Shown one piece after another: positions 45,839 through 58,053 of a stretch of 64,000 nt of DNA (within the stretch, counting starts at the first letter, position 1; each line of letters starts with the position of its first letter). Both the position numbers and the translations under genes were made by a program. This DNA comes from Synanceia verrucosa. Lineage: Eukaryota > Chordata > Actinopteri > Perciformes > Synanceiidae. The DNA lies in assembly GCA_029721515.1 (NCBI GenBank), contig CM056570.1:3356533-3420532 (forward strand), in the 5' to 3' direction. Under the pieces are notes generated by a model. That model had not been told where the DNA came from. It made no database searches and was given only the letters and a program-made list of their open reading frames with translations.

Positions 45839-47430
45839 AAACTCTCACTCCCCATGGTCCTAAAGAGTAACTGGATGCAGCCTGCGCCTGTTAATCATCA
45901 GGTCTACTGCGATGAAGACTAGATTAGAAAAAAATAACTTAGTGAGTTGAAAATAATAGTAATAAAAATATTAATACTTCTACTTCTACTACTACAACTA
46001 CTAACAACAAAAATAAATTAATATTGATGATGACCATGATTAAAGCCCACATTACACAAAAATAACTTACTGAGGTATCAAAAAAGTATTGTTCTGGAAC
46101 CCGTATCGAAACAAAGGTATTGAAATTGGCATCATATCAAAAAAAAATTATGATTTATGCTACTAAACTGAATATTTTTGGAATGTTGGATAGAATAATA
46201 AAACATTTGATGACATCAACTTGATCGCTAGGAATCTGTGATGGACATGGACACTATTTTGCAACAGTTGAGTTGTGGTAAATCAAAAACAAATCAATCG
46301 GCAAAACAACCAACAACGAAAGGCTGCGGCCCTTTTTCACGTGACAGGTTTTTTTTTTACATCGCTGCCAAAAAAATGTTGATGACGACAGTTTTCAAGA
46401 AAAGGGAAAAGCAGAAAATAATAAAATAAAACAGTTGCATTGAAAGGCCACGGGAGAAGCAATGACCTTACTCTCTATTCCAGGAGCGGTTTCTTTTGTC
46501 AAGACGTCCTCGTGGCATTTTATTAAACTGTGATATGGTGATGTTAACAGCAGGTGTCCTTTTAAAATACCCCCACGTATTCTTTTAAGCTGAAAGGCTC
46601 CTCGGTACTCTCAGAGTGAACAGGGCAACGGTTGAAGGTCACGACTACTGGGAGGAAACGTATGAAAACACTGTGTGTGTGTGTGTGTGTGTGAGAATTA
46701 CCAGTCATTCCTCCAGTAGCAGATGGGCATGCTGTATGACTGATGGCCTTGTGAAACATGAAGGTGTTGTGTCAATAAACGATGTTCCACCTCATTCATC
46801 AATCTCCACTGACAGCAACATGTGCGCATTTTTAGCCGTTACACTTTGTGTGCAAAAACCCACTCACCTGTACAGCATTTACTCACAGGAACACCCACGC
46901 AGTAAGTGAGCGCACACACACACACTTCACTGTTACTTATGAGGGAAAATAGAGCAGTGAGGAATAAATCTGGTCCAGCAGAGCATGAAGGTATTGAGTC
47001 TTATGGTTTCAGCAGTGAGGGACTCCTGCTCCTTTACAGCTTTAGGTCTCTTGTGAACATCAACTTTGTGTGAGTACTTTGTGTGTTTTCCTCAAGTTTA
47101 GACTATTCCGCTTGTTTTCAAAACTACAACAAAACCTTCACTGTGTGTTTTACTATCTCCAGCTTTTCTGTGGCTCAGTAGTTATGAACAATTAAAGGAA
47201 TAAACTGAAGTAAAAAATCTGCTTGTTGATTGACTGTAATGGATTCCTGTGGTGATCCAAATAAACCTAAAATGCTCCTGCATCATAATAGTTATGTTAA
47301 ACACTTTATTTCTCAACAGCATAGATAGTGAACCATTACAACATCTTCTAGAGTTATAAGTAAAGCAGAGAAGTGGATTATTGCATTTCTATGGATGATT
47401 TTATTCTTTTTTGGGGACTACTGTGCTGGT
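45839..47430. other. Non-coding sequence with simple repeats and a hAT-like fragment
   Basis: A CTA/ACT-rich tract occurs at about 45978-46006. At 46085-46160, gaacccgtatcgaaacaaag gtattgaaattgg resembles the interior of a hAT-like family with stacked tatcg/gtatt words. No gene recognised. Confidence 0.45.
46672..46693 (+). repeat. (TG)n microsatellite
   Basis: Eleven TG units without interruption. Confidence 0.93.
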
Positions 47431-47450
47431 TTATAGGTGTTCACCTATAA
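47431..47450. repeat. Perfect 9-bp palindrome arms
   Basis: ttataggtg and cacctataa are exact inverted repeats around a central TT. It lies at the left edge of a hAT-like fragment and may mark an old terminus. Confidence 0.7.
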
Positions 47451-47733
47451 ATATATTAAATATATTTTTTTTATTATTTATTTTTTATTTAACTTTTTGT
47501 TCTGGGATGTCGAAGTGAGTGCGTTAACATGGATTTTTTTTTTTTTTATTTATTTACATTTTTATTTTAACGTGCAGAAGTTGTTCTGGCTTTACAGTTT
47601 TCCCCCTAAAACATGACCTGGGGGAGTCATGGGGGAAAAAAAAAATCAATACTGAGAAATTAAAAAATAATATTATATTAAAAGAAAAAGTATCACGATA
47701 TATTGCCATATCAATATTTTTTCCCACCCCTCG
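47451..47733 (+). mobile_element. hAT-like (TAGGGGTGGGTA family), 3' half
   Basis: Contains gcgttaacatgg, a T-rich stretch, ttaacgtgcagaagttgttc, tgggg/gggg words, aatcaatac, aaaagtatcacgatatattg ccatatcaatatttt and ends ttcccacccct. The ending is the complement of the AGGGGTGGG terminus at 48874 and 54932. The 5' half is missing. The same order of blocks occurs at 55190-55355 and 56225-56400. Confidence 0.68.
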
Positions 47734-48864
47734 TAATATGTGGACCGTCATTTGCAGTTAAAGCTAACAGTAAAGCCAGTCCATCTCTGCAGATTAAATC
47801 ATTCTCCACATTAGACAACGCCTGTCTGTCTGCCTTTTCTCTGTGTTTTTCACACCAAAATACACCCACAGCCCCGGTGACATTATTACTCTATCTATGA
47901 GAGTCTACCTCCAAATGTCAGGCACATCCCCCCAGAGGAATGTCATACAACCTCCAACCGAATATCGGATGAGTAGGGGAGCGCTGGTCCGACTGTACAG
48001 GCTGTTAATAAAGACCAGACAATGCTGTCTGCTGTTGGATTCAAGCAGAATCTCTTCAGCTCGCTGCCAGTGGAGATTATAGCGAGAGCATTGTTGGACA
48101 AACCAGAGCCACCCCCTGAGTTCATGATCATCTTCCATTTCTCTTTTCAGAAGAGCTGCTGATCTACTTCTTCTTCTTTTTTGTTGTTGAAGCATCGTTG
48201 CATTTTTCATTCCTGGAGCTTTTTCCTCACACAAACCCTGACAGCAATTATTAGTAACAGCATTACGTCCATTACACCTCCACATATATACATTTATACA
48301 TCCAATGCACATAACCAGACATATTGATCTGTCTGATGCCACAGTGTTTCCTTCCTGCCTTAATGGAGGATCTTTGTGATGAAGGATTCACATTGACATG
48401 ACGAGTGTTTCCACGTATGCCAACATCCATCCATGCCTCACAGCACAAAGCCTGAGTAGACGCCCAACTGTTTTGTGCGATTATTTTCAGAGAAGCTCCA
48501 CTGTTGTTCCTGAAGTGATCATCATTATTATATAGGGACCACAGATGTGGCCTTTTTACGTGACATTGCAGAGGACGTTGTGTGGAACGTGAATTGCGTT
48601 CATCCCAATCACAAAATCAATACATCATTGTGGTTTATGTTTAATATTTAATGGGTGTTATTGTGTTTGTGGCTGTGATAATGCTCAAACTGTTCCAGGT
48701 TTGTGTTGATGCTGTACAATACCTTTCCTAACATCTGGGCAGTGAATCACCCAACACAAGAAATAACCTTGCAGGCTACTGTAGACAAGAGCTGCAGCAT
48801 TTTATGGTCATCTTTACAACTGTTAACAGTCAATGTTGTGGTGCAAGAGCATACAGCTTTTTTT
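47734..48864. other. Unique non-coding sequence
   Basis: No repeat family recognised. The 145-codon minus-strand frame (47905-48342) overlaps a 79-codon plus frame and a 62-codon minus frame and has no motif. Confidence 0.5.
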
Positions 48865-48873
48865 AGTTATTTC

Positions 48874-49173
48874 TAGGGGTGGGTACTGGCAAGGACTTCA
48901 CGATACGATACATATCGCAATACTTAAGTCACGATACAATACATTATTGCTATATTGTGATATATTGTGATAATCTACATAAGTCACTGAGAAATTTAAA
49001 ATGCAGCTTAAAATACAAAATAAAAGTATGAAATAGGCTAATGCTTTTAAGTAAAGTCATAAAAGTTGTATATTCAATATGTACACACATACATATATAC
49101 ATTTTATTTTTATTTAAATTTTTATTTCAACGTGCTATATTTACAATTGGCCCAAATCATTGTATTATATACA

Positions 49174-49224
<51 letters not shown>

Positions 49225-49260
49225 TCACACACATATATACATATATACATATATAGTGAC
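48874..49260 (+). mobile_element. hAT-like (TAGGGGTGGGTA family), 5' end plus rearranged interior
   Basis: Begins taggggtgggtactgg, then stacked acgatacgatacatatcgc words, cactgagaaatttaaaatgc agcttaaaatac as in 54932-55065, a fragment of the 3' half (atttttatttcaacgtgc, ttggcccaaatcat) and a (TA)n tract. The sequence agttatttc occurs immediately before the 5' terminus (48865-48873) and again at 49261-49269, as expected of a target duplication, although a matching 3' terminus is absent. No coding frame. Confidence 0.65.
49183..49219. repeat. (TA)n microsatellite
   Basis: About eighteen uninterrupted TA units, flanked by CA-rich and further TA-rich imperfect repeats up to 49254. It lies within the hAT-like copy, and a similar tract occurs at the same place in the copy at 54932. 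Confidence 0.93.
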
Positions 49261-49269
49261 AGTTATTTC

Positions 49270-52200
49270 GAATTATTAGCAACGTTTTCTCTCTGAAATA
49301 TAAATATTGCAGCTCGCTCGAGCCACGAATAACAATTTCAAATATATTGTTTGTGCAATACTGTTGCTGAAATATGTACTACCTTGTTGTACATTTAATA
49401 CTTTTTTATTGTAAATATTGCATTTACACATTTTTTTAAATTGTCTTATTTGCCTTTGAGCTGTCTTTATTATATTTTTTATCTTTTATCTAATTTTGCA
49501 CTTTGATTTACTGCTCAGTGTTCATGGAGGACTGCAAAAGGGAAACATGTTTCCTGATTGTGAATCTTTGATTCTGGTGTTCACCTCCAGCTAACAGTGA
49601 TGATATCGGCTACTAATAATAAAATGTTCTAATGGCGAACGTGACACTTCTAATATACTAATTTCTAATCAGCAGTACACACGAGCTCTGTATCTCTGCG
49701 GTTCACCTTGCAGTTGCCATGGTAACATATAGTGATGCTGTCTCAGAGTAAAACAAACTGTTGGGTGATGCTTTGGCTTCAAACTCAAGGACCTGTTACT
49801 CAAACTGGACATCCTGGCAGCATTGCCAGATTGGGGGTGACCCCCACTGAAACATGAGGCTGCCGTCCAATAAATCTGTCCTCCCAGTCGTGTGGTTTAA
49901 CCTGACAAGACACTGAGTTCGATAACTAACGACCACACACACAAAAACATAAATAAAGATGAGGAAAAAAGTAATTTTATTTCAACTGGGCTTTAACATG
50001 TGTCTCCAAATTATTATTCAGTTGTAGCTCTGGGAGGACTTCCATCTGCTCTCTAACATTTAATATAATGTTAACCAGACAGCTTGTTATGATTCTAACT
50101 GTGGTTTTGGGTTTGCCTAGTTCTACTTATAAAACTGCATTTTTGGTTTGCTTTTTCTTCTTACACTCATATTCACAAACGTGACATGAGGCTCTTTGGC
50201 CTCCCTGTTGACTTTTAATTAGCTGAGGGTATTTTTGTCCTTGTGAACAGAAGCTGTGGAGTGAAACTGAGTCAATTGCAATACTTTAATTTATTAATGT
50301 ACAATATGATTGTTTTTCACGACATGTGCATTACTTCCCTTATCTTCCCTCACAGCAGCTTTCATCTGCTCTGTTGCTAATTTAGAGATTTATTTGTTAC
50401 TCTTCTATATTTATTTAATCCCATATAATGTGCAGTTGTTTACTTATTACCTTGGTCACCAGCTCCTTTTGCCATATTTTTCTACTTATTCTACTTGTTT
50501 ATTGATGTTCTAGGCCTTTTCTGCGTGGCTGTTATTATATTAATATTAGCTTTCTTATCCTATCTTATAATATCTTATCTTCTGTCCCCTCAGGTCACCA
50601 ACAAATAAGTCAGTATGACAGCAGTCCATGTTGTCAAACAGGCTGATGAGCTGCTTTAAAAGGCCTCTGTACTCTTGTTCCAGTGCTGAAATCTCCTCTG
50701 TTTTACCTGCTCAGGTAAAGTGAGCTCACTGAGCAGCCCGACTGGTCCGCCTTCACAAACGTGTGACATGTAGAAGAAGAGTGAGCGGACAGATGGACAC
50801 CCAGGCTGTTTGGATGGCCCCCCTCATTAAATCCTCCTCAGTACAGTTGACCCTGTGTGGCCAAGAGGACTGAATTCTCACCAGCAGTTTATGCAGCAGG
50901 ACCGGGCTGCCATTCATCACCCGTGGCAGGTTAAACCATGTGCACAATCTGTTTATATCCATAATTATATGGCATCAACCTGCAAGAGTTCAAGAACATC
51001 TGCTTGGAGCACTGCAGCAGGAGGACGGCTGGAGCTGGAGAGGTCTGCAGGTCATATATCTGGTGGGAATAAATCCAGCGTGATAGGTATATTAGGTGTG
51101 TTTGTGTGCGAAGGGTCAGAGGGGCCGAGACGCAGAATGCACATCTCTAAATCTAACAATGGCGTCTTCTTGTGGCTAAATGTTTCTCCTGGAAGTTAGG
51201 CGACAAATTGACTTGTCTCCTTAACGACCTGGCTTCACTCCCATGATGCAAATAATCAATACTTCCTCCTCACTTCTTCGTCTCTCCTTGCAGGGTGGTG
51301 ATGCAAGAAGAACGGCCGCAAACAGTAGCTTCCAACGCGGTCAGCCGCTTTCCAGTAGCTTCCACACTGGAATAGTGTTCCAGATGTGTTCCAGATGTGC
51401 TCCACTATGTCTCCTAAAAGAGCGCTCCACTGACTTAGCAGTGCTGTCTGGTAACAGTGATGAACAGTTGAAATGAAAAGCAAAATGGATGTTAAAATCA
51501 AGGTGTGAAGGTTAAGGTTCATCCTCGCTAATTTCAGGGTGCTAAAAATGACGTCTATGATGTTTTGCATAAAACGCTAATGAGTAGTTGTCACACCACT
51601 TCTAAATTTTTGTAACGAGGTCCAGGATAGGCTCTGATATTTAAAACTCCGCTGGTCACAAAACCTCCATGTTTGGTGGTCAAAGTACTTTCTAATAGCC
51701 CAAATATAAACATGTAAAAACTTAGCTTAACTTTACTCTGAATTATTACCTTTTCATTTCATAAAAATTAGATAAATAAAAGAGCAGCTTAAAGACAAAT
51801 AAGGCCGCAATGTCATAAAAAAGACAATACATACAGTAAAAAAATACAGGCTGTACAAAGAGGTAGTGCAATGTGCAATACTGGACCTGACTGGAGCTGG
51901 TAGCACCTGTAGCTTCTGATATCACTTCAGTCCTCACTTTCCTAACAGCCAGGTCAACTGAATAACTCCATAGACTCACTTTAAAAGGCTGTCAGTTTTT
52001 AGATAAGAGCTATATAACTGAAATATCTGGGTCTGTTACAGACCAGAATTTCCCAGGACGCCATAACTCCACTGCTATCCTCACATGGTGACAAAAGATT
52101 GCTGGCAAGTTGTAAAAGCCGGAGCGTTATGAATCACTGAGCGGCTGAATAGCCTTCAAATGTGTGGATGTATGGCTGCTGGCAGAGAGGGGATGGAAAA

Positions 52201-52568
52201 CAAAGAGAGAGCGAAGGATGTGTTAATGGCAAACAGAATAACGCTGAGAGACAAAGGAAACAGACCAGCATGAAGCACGAGCCAGTGCTTATATTCATAT
52301 TCTAGGTCGAGTCGAGTGAGGGAGACGTCGCTTAATAGCATAATGATATTAATGAGTGGCCATTCATCATGCAGACTCATCACTTAAGTTGATGAATACC
52401 AGCAATTTAAGGCAGAGACTCAAGTGGAACATGCCTCTCGCTGCTCCACCAGCTAACCTTTCAGTCTATTATGCTGCGTGTCTCCCCAGGCTTAACGCCG
52501 AATGAACCGATACGACAACTGCGTAATGTCTAAGAAAGACCAGTGGAGCAATAGTAGGGGGAGGAAGA

Positions 52569-52575
<7 letters not shown>
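49270..52575. other. Mostly unrecognised AT-rich non-coding sequence
   Basis: No gene. From about 50280 to 50600 and 51760 to 51900 the DNA is strongly AT-rich with tttattt and tatctta words and could be old retroposon tails (gtgcaatgtgcaatac at 51867-51882), but I cannot assign them. The segment 52300-52560 is more complex. Frames remain below 115 codons. Confidence 0.45.
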
Positions 52576-52599
<24 letters not shown>

Positions 52600-52600
52600 A
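52576..52600 (+). repeat. poly(A) run, 25 bp
   Basis: Twenty-five consecutive A residues, the longest homopolymer in the window. Directly downstream is a hAT-like terminus rather than unique DNA, and upstream there is no recognisable retroposon body. Confidence 0.9.
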
Positions 52601-52693
52601 GTCTCAAAGTATGTATACGTGTAATGTATAATATCAGTATCGGATGATACTCAAGGTATCGGAAGTGAAAAAGTTGTAACGGGACACCCTTAA
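52601..52693 (-). mobile_element. hAT-like terminal fragment (AAGGGTGTCCCG type)
   Basis: Reads atatcagtatcggatgatac, ggtatcggaagtgaaaaagt tgta, then cgggacaccctt. The reverse complement starts aagggtgtcccgttac with cacttccgatacc after it, the terminus of a common fish hAT-like family with stacked gatacc/tatcgg words. Only one end is present. Confidence 0.6.
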
Positions 52694-54345
52694 CCGAAAG
52701 TGTTTCTTAAGACAACTGAGAATCCAATTATACACAGAATTAAACATGAAAAAACCCTAGAAACATCTCCAGCCACCAGCAATTTCCTCTAAATGCAGCA
52801 CAGAAAACACACTTTAATTAGATATAGTTAATTAATCACTCCCATCTGTGAACCTCGCTGCTTAATTGCTGATATGTTCATCACTATAGAGGATTGGTAA
52901 ATACACAGAAAGTTTGAAAGTGATGGAAGTCAAACGTGGCGGCGCAGCTAATTAAAGGGATCTAACGTTAACTGATTGGAGGGAACCTTATCGCTAAAGT
53001 TTGGTGGTAGAAATAAAGAGGAAAATGCAGTTCTCTTCCTTAAGGAGTGCTGCGTTTGCTGCTCATAGTAATCAAGTCAATGCAATGTGAATAAATCATC
53101 CACAAACAGGACGTTTGTTTGTCAGTCTGCAGGAAGATTTAAGGCATTTAACTGTTGTCTTTTTCCTCCTTCGTCTTAGTTTAAAAAAAAAGATCACAGA
53201 TGTGTTCTGTTTGCGTTAGCTTGGATCCTGTTTGCCTTTTCAGTTTTTCTCTTTTGCTGTAGGGATTTAACTGAAATAAGCTTTAATGAATAGGACCGAG
53301 TGACAGAACGAGACAATTTACATGTAAATTGTAAGTTTGTGCTGATGCATTTAAAGTAGCAGGATAGAGGCTTTTTGGGGTTTTTTTGGGAGTGAAAAAT
53401 GTCAGGTTCACCAAATAAACAAAATCTATTTCTGTTATACGCGAGTGACAGAGGACTATTATTCATCTGCAGAAATACAGCTATGTTATTACAATTTCTC
53501 CCTCCTTGTTTAGGCGCAAAAATGACTTGAATGTCCATCAGTGCTATTGTTTTTCATGTTTTCATTACACATGCCTGGAGAAGATTACCATTTATTGAAT
53601 TGGGACTGTAGCTGCTAATTCATTTAGTAGTAATTGTCTTTGCAGAAATCCAATAAACGCATGCATTTGTATTTGTGTGCGTGTGTGTGTGTGTGCGCTC
53701 ATAGATACTGAAGAATTGATTTTCAGGAGCTCAAGAGACACAGAAATATATATTTTTTTCCTCTAGCAGACAAAAATCTATCAACTCATCTGAGTCCCAG
53801 ACAATAAATTTCAGGTGTAGGGCAATATTTCAGTGTCGGACCAGTAATCACAGCAGGTGGGAAGAAAATGGCTTAAATCAGTGGAGCTCTGGGATGCACA
53901 TTTCTGAACGCTGGAGTGTTTTCTTTTCTGAGACAATGTGTTTTTTCCCCCACTCGGCAGCTTTCATTTCGTCCTGACAGCACTTACTTTGAGCTCAGGC
54001 AGAAGAAAAGAAGAAATGTCACAATCAAAAGCATCCTGATGTTTAGATTGGACACCAGGGGTGCTGACGGCAACGATGATGGCGAAACATGCTTTCTTCC
54101 TTCTGCCGACGCTTCCCTGTCATCTCCGTGGCATGGCGGTGTCATCAATCATCTCGCCATCCTCCATCTCCTGGTCTCTTTTGCTCTCTTAGCTTCTTCC
54201 TCCTCAACACAAAGATCATCCTTTATCCCACTATTAGCTGGTGACTCTTGCAATAGCAGTGGGCGTGCTATCAGACCCATTAGAGTGATATCACGGTGCT
54301 GAGTGGTGACGATGAGGGATGGATTGGCGGCGATGTATCGCTGCG

Positions 54346-54347
<2 letters not shown>
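52694..54347. other. Unique non-coding sequence
   Basis: No gene or repeat family recognised apart from a short GT tract at about 53679-53696. The segment 53560-53660 (accatttattgaattggg, gctaattcatttagtagtaa) is rich in homeodomain-type words. The 114- and 128-codon frames here have no motif. Confidence 0.5.

Positions 54348-54388
<41 letters not shown>
54348..54388 (+). repeat. (GT)n microsatellite
   Basis: About twenty uninterrupted GT units, the longest dinucleotide tract of this type in the window. It generates Thr-His frames on the minus strand. Confidence 0.95.
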
Positions 54389-54390
<2 letters not shown>

Positions 54391-54931
54391 CAGCCACGAA
54401 TGTGATGAGTGTGTGGTTTAATGGATAGCTGTGAAGTGTGAGTATCAGAGTAAGAAAAGACAAGATAGCAGAAAGCTGGTGTGGTGAAAAACGCTCTAAC
54501 TGCTGTGTATTTCATGTCAGCAGCGTACATATGTGCCAGTGGGTGTACATGTGTAGGAGATTAAGAGGTGAATTTTAAAACCTTCTCTACTTTCCAGCCT
54601 GCTGGTATTTAACTACATGAACCTGAGTCCAGTTCAGGAAACTGCTCTTTTTCCACAGAGGAAACAAGCTAGCTGCACCAGAGCTGAAGTTTTAATAAGA
54701 AGTTAATGTGAAGGCGGGGATGCCTGGGCTAGTGGTTGTCATTAGAGTTTATTAGGGGATTAATAATAGCATCATTTTTACCATTTATTAGCAAACTGAA
54801 TTCGGCAGCCTGTTTTATAGACGAATCTGGAGAACATTTTGTGTTTTCCGTCATTACTGTGGTGGCAAGACATCAAGGAGTAGACAGTAAACAGAGATGA
54901 GAATGTATTTGATATTAATTAACACAGCTGC
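54389..54931. other. Unique non-coding sequence
   Basis: No gene or repeat recognised. The stretch 54720-54830 has several ttattag/gattaataat words. Confidence 0.45.
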
Positions 54932-55355
54932 TAGGGGTGGGTACTGCAATACCTATATATACACAATACTTGAGTCACGATACAATACATTGTGATACTG
55001 CAATATATTGCGATAGTCTACATAGATCACTGAGAAATTTAAAATGCAGCTTAAAATACAAATATATGTTCATATACATTTACATATGTATATATATGTG
55101 TGTGTATGTGTATATATATATATATATATATATACACATACACACACATATTGACATATGTAAATGTATTTCTATATACATAAACATAAAAAAGGGCTAT
55201 CAAAGTTACGGCGTTAATGAGGATAATTTTTTTATTTAATTTTTTTTAATTTCAACATGCAGAAGTTGTTCTGAATTTGGCCCAAAACATGATTTTAAAA
55301 ATCAATATTATATCAGGAGAAGATGTATTCTCATATCAATATATATTAACCCCTA
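54932..55355 (+). mobile_element. hAT-like (TAGGGGTGGGTA family), near-complete copy
   Basis: The copy is 424 bp, from taggggtgggtactgcaata to atatcaatatatattaaccccta. It contains, in order, stacked cacgatacaatacattgtg words, cactgagaaatttaaaatgc agcttaaaatac, a TA/CA-rich tract, gggctatcaaagttacggcg ttaa, atttcaacatgcagaagttg, ttggcccaaaacatg and aatcaatattatatcaggag. It is the only copy here showing both halves, and it serves to order the fragments at 13870, 14040, 47451, 48874 and 56160. The 100-codon frame over the TA/CA tract is an artefact. Confidence 0.75.
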
Positions 55356-56159
55356 ATCACTACAAATTAAATTTTGGCCTGATGATGGTGCAGCATGATT
55401 CATCCTCAGGAGAACATGAATCTGTACAAAACTGCATTAATCCAGCAGCTGCAATGAGGTGATGTCACACTACAGGCTGATGAGCACTCCTCCTAGCTTG
55501 GCCAATGAAAACCCTGTGATACTCCAAAACACTGGGAGTGAATTTTAACATTCCTGAAAAGACAGAACAATTTTGTTTGGAACCGAATAAAAGCACCACA
55601 TCCAGCCGTAGACGCCACCCTGACTAAATGCACAAAAGACTAAACAAGTGCAAAGAGAAACGAAAATTAAGTAAACGTGGAATATTTCCACTAATGGGAA
55701 GTCAAGTGTGTTTAGAAGGAAGATGAGATGATACTGAACAAAACACGAGCAAGAACTCCTTTTGAAACTGAGTGCAGATTTACTGATACATAAGAAACGC
55801 ACCTCCTGTACAATATTATTGATGCCGGTGTAGATTTTACCTGTGTAGTGATTAATTTACAAGGTAGAAAAGAACTTATCAATAATCAACAATTGAAATT
55901 CTTCCTGAGTTCATGTGGTGTTAAAATAAGAAGGCTTTATCTCAGCTGCATGTTCTACCTTGTTGTGGAGAAAAAAAAAGGTTATTTACAAGAAGATAAA
56001 ATGATAAGAAGTGGATTTAGCAAACGTGGCATCGGCCGTTGGTCTGTGGACTGCTGTTCTGAAGCTTGGAGTTCAGTCTTTTGGCCGCCGCCATCTTGGT
56101 TTTTTGCAACCAGAGACGACATGAGAGAGTAACGCACTTGTTTGACTCTAAATGGAACT
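55356..56159. other. Unique non-coding sequence
   Basis: No repeat or gene recognised. A 94-codon plus-strand frame at 55848-56132 has no motif. Confidence 0.5.
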
Positions 56160-56405
56160 ATATTTTTTTTATATAGTATCTAATAATTTATAAATATATA
56201 CATATACACATAAATATAAATACACACAGGAGGGCTGTTGAATTTACCGCGTTAACGTGGATTTTATTTTTTTAATTATTATTTAAGTTTTTATTTCAGT
56301 AAAAACTTAAATAATAAGTTTAAGTTTTTATTGGGGGGGGGTCAATACAATATTATATCAGAAGAAAAAGTATCGCAATATATTGCCATATTTTTCCAAC
56401 GCCTA
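56160..56405 (+). mobile_element. hAT-like (TAGGGGTGGGTA family), 3' half with internal hairpin
   Basis: Contains a TA/CA-rich tract, ggagggctgttgaatttacc gcgttaacgtgg, a T-rich stretch, a perfect 18-bp inverted repeat (56276-56293 with 56300-56317), a G9 run, then tcaatacaatattatatcag and aaaaagtatcgcaatatatt. The terminus is degenerate (tttccaacgcctat). The inverted repeat is absent from the other copies and appears to be a local inverted duplication of the attatttaagttttta segment. Confidence 0.65.
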
Positions 56406-57359
56406 TCTAAGGGGCAGCAAATGAACTTAATAATTTAAGTTGATATTTTTAAGAGCACAGTGCTTTTTATCTATCTTTTTAAATCTTCTGTATCTATGAC
56501 TTTGGCTAAGGCCGGCGCTGAGGTGACGGCACATTTCTGCTTTTCTGCTGAGCAACTGTGGCATCTCTGTCGGAGTGAGGAGCTTCTACTTCTCACTTCT
56601 TTCTCATTTATCACTCCTCGCAGCAAAGGAATCCTCCCCTCCGTGTTCAGACACATCCACCAGCTTCATAACTCACTCCTCTGACGGTTTGACAGCTCGA
56701 CGAATGTGTGTGCGGCATAGTTTCAGTGCTGGTTTGTGTGGCTCATCTCTCAGCTGTGTGTGAGTCCTGGCATGTGGGCAATTCAGAAATTTAGTGTGAA
56801 TGTCTGTGTATTAAGCTGGTTTCTCAACACACAAAGGCCTTTCTGTTCCCAAAATGTATCACAGTTTCCCCACAGAGGACGTGACGGGACAGGTGTGAAC
56901 GGCTGGTGGCAGCGTCTGGCATAGGGGGGATAATGTAAACAGCCAGGAATGTGAGCCACATCACAGCGACTGATTTAGGAGAGGGTGTTTGTCGGGGTCG
57001 AGAGGTCGCTCCCCGTCCTGCGACAAAAGAAATGAAACATTATCCCCGTGACAATCGAACCACGCTTGGGTTGCCTTTTCAACCAATTGCCATTGTCTGT
57101 CAACTTCCCCGGAGTTATGTGTGCTTTTAGCGTCACCGGTGACTTATGTCGGCTTGAGTATATTACTAAGAGCTTACGAGCACCAAACATACAATGAGTC
57201 TTGTCAAACACAGCCAAAACTAAAGTAAGACATAATAAAGGATCAACTCAACCGAATTAAGAAATACATGCTCACAACGTTCAAAATACTTCAAGAAAAA
57301 AACCCTAGTTACTCTGGATCAGCCCCAAACCAAATACTTTCACATGAGTTGATTAATCC
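56406..57359. other. Unique non-coding sequence, partly complex
   Basis: No gene or repeat. The part 56990-57190 is complex and balanced, with acaattgccattgtctgtc-like HMG-box-type words (caaccaattgccattgtctg), and could be a regulatory element. Overlapping 60-74-codon frames at 56460-56924 show no motif. Confidence 0.45.
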
Positions 57360-57966
57360 CAAAAATGATTTTTTTCTTAATTTTGTCTGTAAATGCCACA
57401 AAATGGTGAAAAACGTGGCTCGCTGTTTCCCAAAAACTCAACAATAAAAAAAATAATAAAATAAAAAAAGCTCAACGATATTCAGTCAATCGTCACGTTT
57501 AAGACCGTCACATGTTGAAATGGTGGTTGCATTTACTAGGTTAACCTACTGTTAATTCAAGTGTTGGCTGCACTTTATTCAAATAAAATGTGAATGTATT
57601 TGCCATTAATTGTTGTTTGTTTGTATACTTAATTAATTTTACAAGAAACAACAGGAATCTAGGAAACTTCAACTGCACTGTCAACTATCCAGGTATTTAT
57701 TTCAGTCACACTGGTTGAAATTTTGGCTCATTGAATCGAATGATATGAATCATGATTCGTGGTTGCCGATTCGATTCAAGGATGGTATTTGTTCATTTAG
57801 AATCATGATACGAATCAAATCATGATATGAATCAAATCTTTGTTAAAATAAATTACACCTATTTTTTTATTTTTTTGTACATAAACCAATTAGGTGATTG
57901 TCACAATACTTGGTGATGGATTTAAAAGTTAACTCATTGATTATGTGATTAATCGTTGCAGCTCTG
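57360..57966 (-). mobile_element. hAT-like element (TGCAGCCCT family), interrupted and degraded
   Basis: The right edge gattaatcgttgcagctctg is the complement of the CAGAGCTGCAACGATTAATC-type terminus related to 17175-17457. The left part tgccacaaaatggtgaaaaa and ctgtttcccaaaaactcaac corresponds to the interior of the same family. Between about 57700 and 57860 lies other material with gaatcatgattcg and atcatgatatgaatc words (gattcgattcaagg), probably a second hAT-like insertion. Boundaries are approximate. Confidence 0.5.
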
Positions 57967-58053
57967 AAAAAATTACAACTCCAACTCCAGAGAGAAATAT
58001 CCAACTTTATCTGCAAAATGCTCCAGTTTGCTGCTAACTTTTGTAACTATTTA

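Noticed and set aside
47905..48342. 145-codon minus-strand open frame
   Set aside because: No motif and overlaps frames in other phases.
52576..52600. Processed pseudogene or retroposon tail at the A25 run
   Set aside because: No upstream body or polyadenylation signal is recognisable, and the downstream sequence is a hAT terminus.
54937..55239. 100-codon Tyr/Ile-rich frame
   Set aside because: Generated by the TA/CA tract inside a hAT-like copy; the same happens at 49041-49296 and 9264-9566.
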